Position numbers and translations under genes: made by a program. Positions 62,233 to 64,000 of a stretch of DNA of 64,000 nucleotides are shown in pieces. This stretch comes from Bacillus_BD sp050389805 (GTDB lineage Bacteria; Bacillota; Bacilli; Bacillales; Cytobacillaceae): the NCBI RefSeq assembly GCF_050389805.1, contig NZ_CP130945.1, positions 4,588,001 to 4,652,000 on the forward strand, written 5' to 3'. The notes beneath the pieces are model-generated. The model had not been told where the DNA came from. It searched no databases and was given only the letters and a program-made list of their open reading frames with translations. How positions within the stretch are numbered: position 1 is the first letter of the stretch; each line of letters opens with the position of its first letter.

Positions 62233-63436
62233 GTATGCTCTCTCCCTTTGACGGAACTAAAAAATGAACATTGATCAACAGACCAAGCAATATCCAAAAT
62301 TTCATTTCCGTTAAATATGACCCACTCACCATTAAATGGACGAACCCTAAACACAGCCAGATGATCACCATATTGCTTTTTTCTTTATTTTTTAAAAAGA
62401 AGGAACGTACAATTAAGCTGATCAGTCCCATCGCCAGTATTCCGCCCATCATCACGCCAAAATTAGCCCCTATTTCTAAAAAAAAGTTATGACTGTATCC
62501 TAATCCTCCGACTCGATCCCCGCCAATACCTACTCCTCGTAAGGGATGGTTCGCGATTTCCCCCAGAACATATTGATAAATAGGTTCCCTGCCGCTTAAA
62601 TGAATCTCTTCATTATTTAAAAAGAGCATTAAGCTCCGACTATTAATCCCAAACTTTAATAAAAAATCGTAAAGCGAGACAAGAATGTTTTCAAGATTAA
62701 CGAGCACCAACATCGTACTCGCCATAACAGTGAGATAGAAAAAGATCTTTTTATAATGAAGCTTCGATTGAGGGCTAAGCATTTTCAACACCATAAAGAT
62801 CGCGATACACAGGATCGCCCCTCGCGCTCCTAATGCCAGTATGACCAGCACTGCAACCAACGCACAAAATAGGGCTTTGAGGGAGAACGTATCAAAAAAT
62901 TCATCAATCAGTAGGATGGCCGGCAGGAGAAGATAATAGGAAAGTGCCATACTGTATGTACCTGCTTCAGCCCCGCCTAAGACGATTTGAATGCCGGCAA
63001 TCGTTCCAAATCCAAACACAATCCAGCTTGCCTTTTTCATAATATCCTTTAGAACCTTCCAGTCATTAAGGCATAGGCTATACAAAAACGCGGGCATGCA
63101 CATGAAGAAAAAGGAAAAGCTTATTTCTCCTATATAGATTCGATTTTCCGGAAAGAACAGAAAATGAAGGAGAAACACCAAAATGGCGATAAAGTAGCTT
63201 CCTATCAATAGCATTCTCCTTTTTTTCAGCACGACAGGCAAAGAGTACAGGAAAAAGAATCCTACCAATCCTTTTGACAGGAGCTGTACCACCGCACCAC
63301 TGCCCGTATCCATTAAGTTAAAGGAGATTAAAATAAAATACTGGATGGTAAGCACCACATAGGAAGCCATTAACGCGATGCTTATTTTCCTATCATCAGA
63401 TATCGTTTTCACTATTTTCATGCTCATAAGCCTCAC
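62120..63436 (-). CDS. O-antigen polymerase/ligase-like membrane protein (Wzy/WaaL type)
   Basis: The 438-residue protein has about 11 helices and a large loop near residues 275-310 with NNEEIHLSGREPIYQYVLGE and NHPLRGVGIGGDRVGGLGYS, followed by HNFFLEIGANFGV. An Arg/His-bearing loop ending in S-H-N-F-x-L-E is typical of Wzy/O-antigen ligase-family proteins. It would join repeat units at the outer membrane face. The last 37 codons (from HAQKENHHRYDF) only repeat the start of the flippase gene in another frame, so a normal stop has probably been lost. The start is a GTG overlapping the stop of the glycosyltransferase gene (GTGA). Confidence 0.82.
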   Translation of the reverse strand: MRLMSMKIVKTISDDRKISIALMASYVVLTIQYFILISFNLMDTGSGAVVQLLSKGLVGFFFLYSLPVVLKKRRMLLIGSYFIAILVFLLHFLFFPENRIYIGEISFSFFFMCMPAFLYSLCLNDWKVLKDIMKKASWIVFGFGTIAGIQIVLGGAEAGTYSMALSYYLLLPAILLIDEFFDTFSLKALFCALVAVLVILALGARGAILCIAIFMVLKMLSPQSKLHYKKIFFYLTVMASTMLVLVNLENILVSLYDFLLKFGINSRSLMLFLNNEEIHLSGREPIYQYVLGEIANHPLRGVGIGGDRVGGLGYSHNFFLEIGANFGVMMGGILAMGLISLIVRSFFLKNKEKSNMVIIWLCLGFVHLMVSGSYLTEMKFWILLGLLINVHFLVPSKGESIHAQKENHHRYDFKYHRYGSAHPDSSARDFTRHRFKTR

Positions 63437-64000
63437 TTATTTTGTTCCATGATCTGGGTGTAAAGGTTGAAATAGTCCTCCGATATTTTATTCCAATGGA
63501 ACTGATCCACCTTTTCCACGCAATTAGTTGACAGGACCTCATAGTTATTCAAAATCCCCTCGATCGCATCCGCGACTTCTTCTGCAGAGGTAGAGGTGAC
63601 AGAATAACCCACGACTCCTTCGTCGAACTGTCCATCAAAGCCCTGACCTTGACTATAAATAACGGGCAATCCCTGACTCATCGCCTCAGGGTAAACGAGC
63701 CCAAACGTTTCTGAGATCGATGGCATCACAAAAATATCATGATCACGATAAATGTTGATTAGCTCTTCCTTCTGCTTCGGCTCGATATATTGAACAAAAG
63801 GCATTGATTTTAATGTCTGACCGATCGTTGGGTCTTCCATTCTTCCCACAACTGTGAATGTAACCTGATATCCTCTCTGTATGAGAAGTTCGATTGCTTT
63901 TGTGGTGGTTAACACATTTTTTCGTTTATTAACAACTCCTGCATACATTAATTTCAAATCATCTTTAGAAGGAGACTCTTTATAATGGGATCTATTTTTA
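63433..64000 (-). CDS. Glycosyltransferase family 4, C-terminal part (cut by window edge)
   Basis: The frame stays open from its stop at 63433 to the last base of the window, so the N-terminal part of the gene lies outside. What is visible is the GT-B donor domain, with LMYAGVVNKRKNVLTTTKAI, then FTVVGRMEDPTIGQTLKSM and the EX7E-type motif SETFGLVYPEAMSQGLPVIY. It is a retaining glycosyltransferase of the third glycan cluster, located just upstream of the Wzy-like and flippase genes. A TTG at 63957 is not the true start, because conserved sequence continues beyond it. Confidence 0.85.
   Translation of the reverse strand, partial: KNRSHYKESPSKDDLKLMYAGVVNKRKNVLTTTKAIELLIQRGYQVTFTVVGRMEDPTIGQTLKSMPFVQYIEPKQKEELINIYRDHDIFVMPSISETFGLVYPEAMSQGLPVIYSQGQGFDGQFDEGVVGYSVTSTSAEEVADAIEGILNNYEVLSTNCVEKVDQFHWNKISEDYFNLYTQIMEQNK

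Noticed and set aside
1..64000. tRNA, rRNA or known riboswitch genes
   Set aside because: I looked for conserved cores such as GGTTCGAATCC-type T-loops and T-box sequences and saw none that I could support.

Overview
The window looks like chromosomal DNA of a low-GC Gram-positive bacterium of the Bacillaceae. The signs are strong AAGGAGG-type ribosome binding sites, frequent GTG and TTG starts, a YwqC/YwqD/YwqE-type tyrosine-kinase control module, TagG/TagH homologues, and a sortase-type surface protein. A species cannot be named from the sequence alone. Most of the window is surface-glycan machinery on the minus strand, and it is visibly more AT-rich than the metabolic genes at the right end.

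Region 1 (1-3.6 kb, plus strand) holds a small two-gene cassette that resembles a toxin-antitoxin pair, then the debris of two different IS21-type elements and duplicated stem-loop blocks. It forms the boundary of the glycan island.

Region 2 (3.6-25.0 kb, minus strand) is a Wzx/Wzy-type capsule or exopolysaccharide locus, read from 25.0 kb downwards. It starts with the chain-length regulator, kinase and phosphatase (ywqC, ywqD, ywqE). A membrane-bound UDP-GlcNAc 4,6-dehydratase, an initiating sugar-1-phosphate transferase and a 4-ketoreductase follow. Next come a WbuB-like glycosyltransferase and the complete UDP-L-FucNAc set (CapE, CapF, CapG), a UDP-HexNAc dehydrogenase, four more glycosyltransferases, a Wzy-like polymerase, a MurJ-fold flippase and an acyltransferase. 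The sugar-nucleotide genes match the logic of Staphylococcus aureus type 5/8 capsule (D-FucNAc, L-FucNAc and a HexNAc uronic acid).

Region 3 (25.3-30 kb) carries a secreted SGNH-hydrolase-like protein and a flavoprotein paired with a sodium:solute symporter.

Region 4 (30-43.2 kb, minus strand) is a second glycan cluster. It encodes nonulosonic-acid (sialic-acid type) synthesis (NeuB, NeuC, NeuA), a polysialyltransferase-family protein, a possible GT42-type sialyltransferase, an O-acetyltransferase, a family-2 glycosyltransferase, a TagGH-type ABC exporter, a polysaccharide deacetylase and a formyltransferase-fold enzyme. A decayed second neuB fragment lies in the 31.8-32.0 kb gap. The cluster suggests a nonulosonic-acid-containing wall polymer exported by an ABC transporter in a Gram-positive cell, and it is the most interesting part of the window.

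Region 5 (44-53 kb) encodes a small lipoprotein and a roughly 2860-residue leucine-rich-repeat surface protein with a 24-bp tandem repeat and an LPNTA sorting signal.

Region 6 (53.5-61 kb) holds a frameshifted glutathione-S-transferase-like gene, an M20 amidohydrolase plus AbgT-type transporter, a divergent second PRPP synthetase and a MacAB-like ABC pair. Short dispersed palindromic repeats of two families are scattered through its intergenic gaps.

Region 7 (61-64 kb, minus strand) is the end of a third glycan cluster (flippase, polymerase or ligase, partial glycosyltransferase) that runs off the window.
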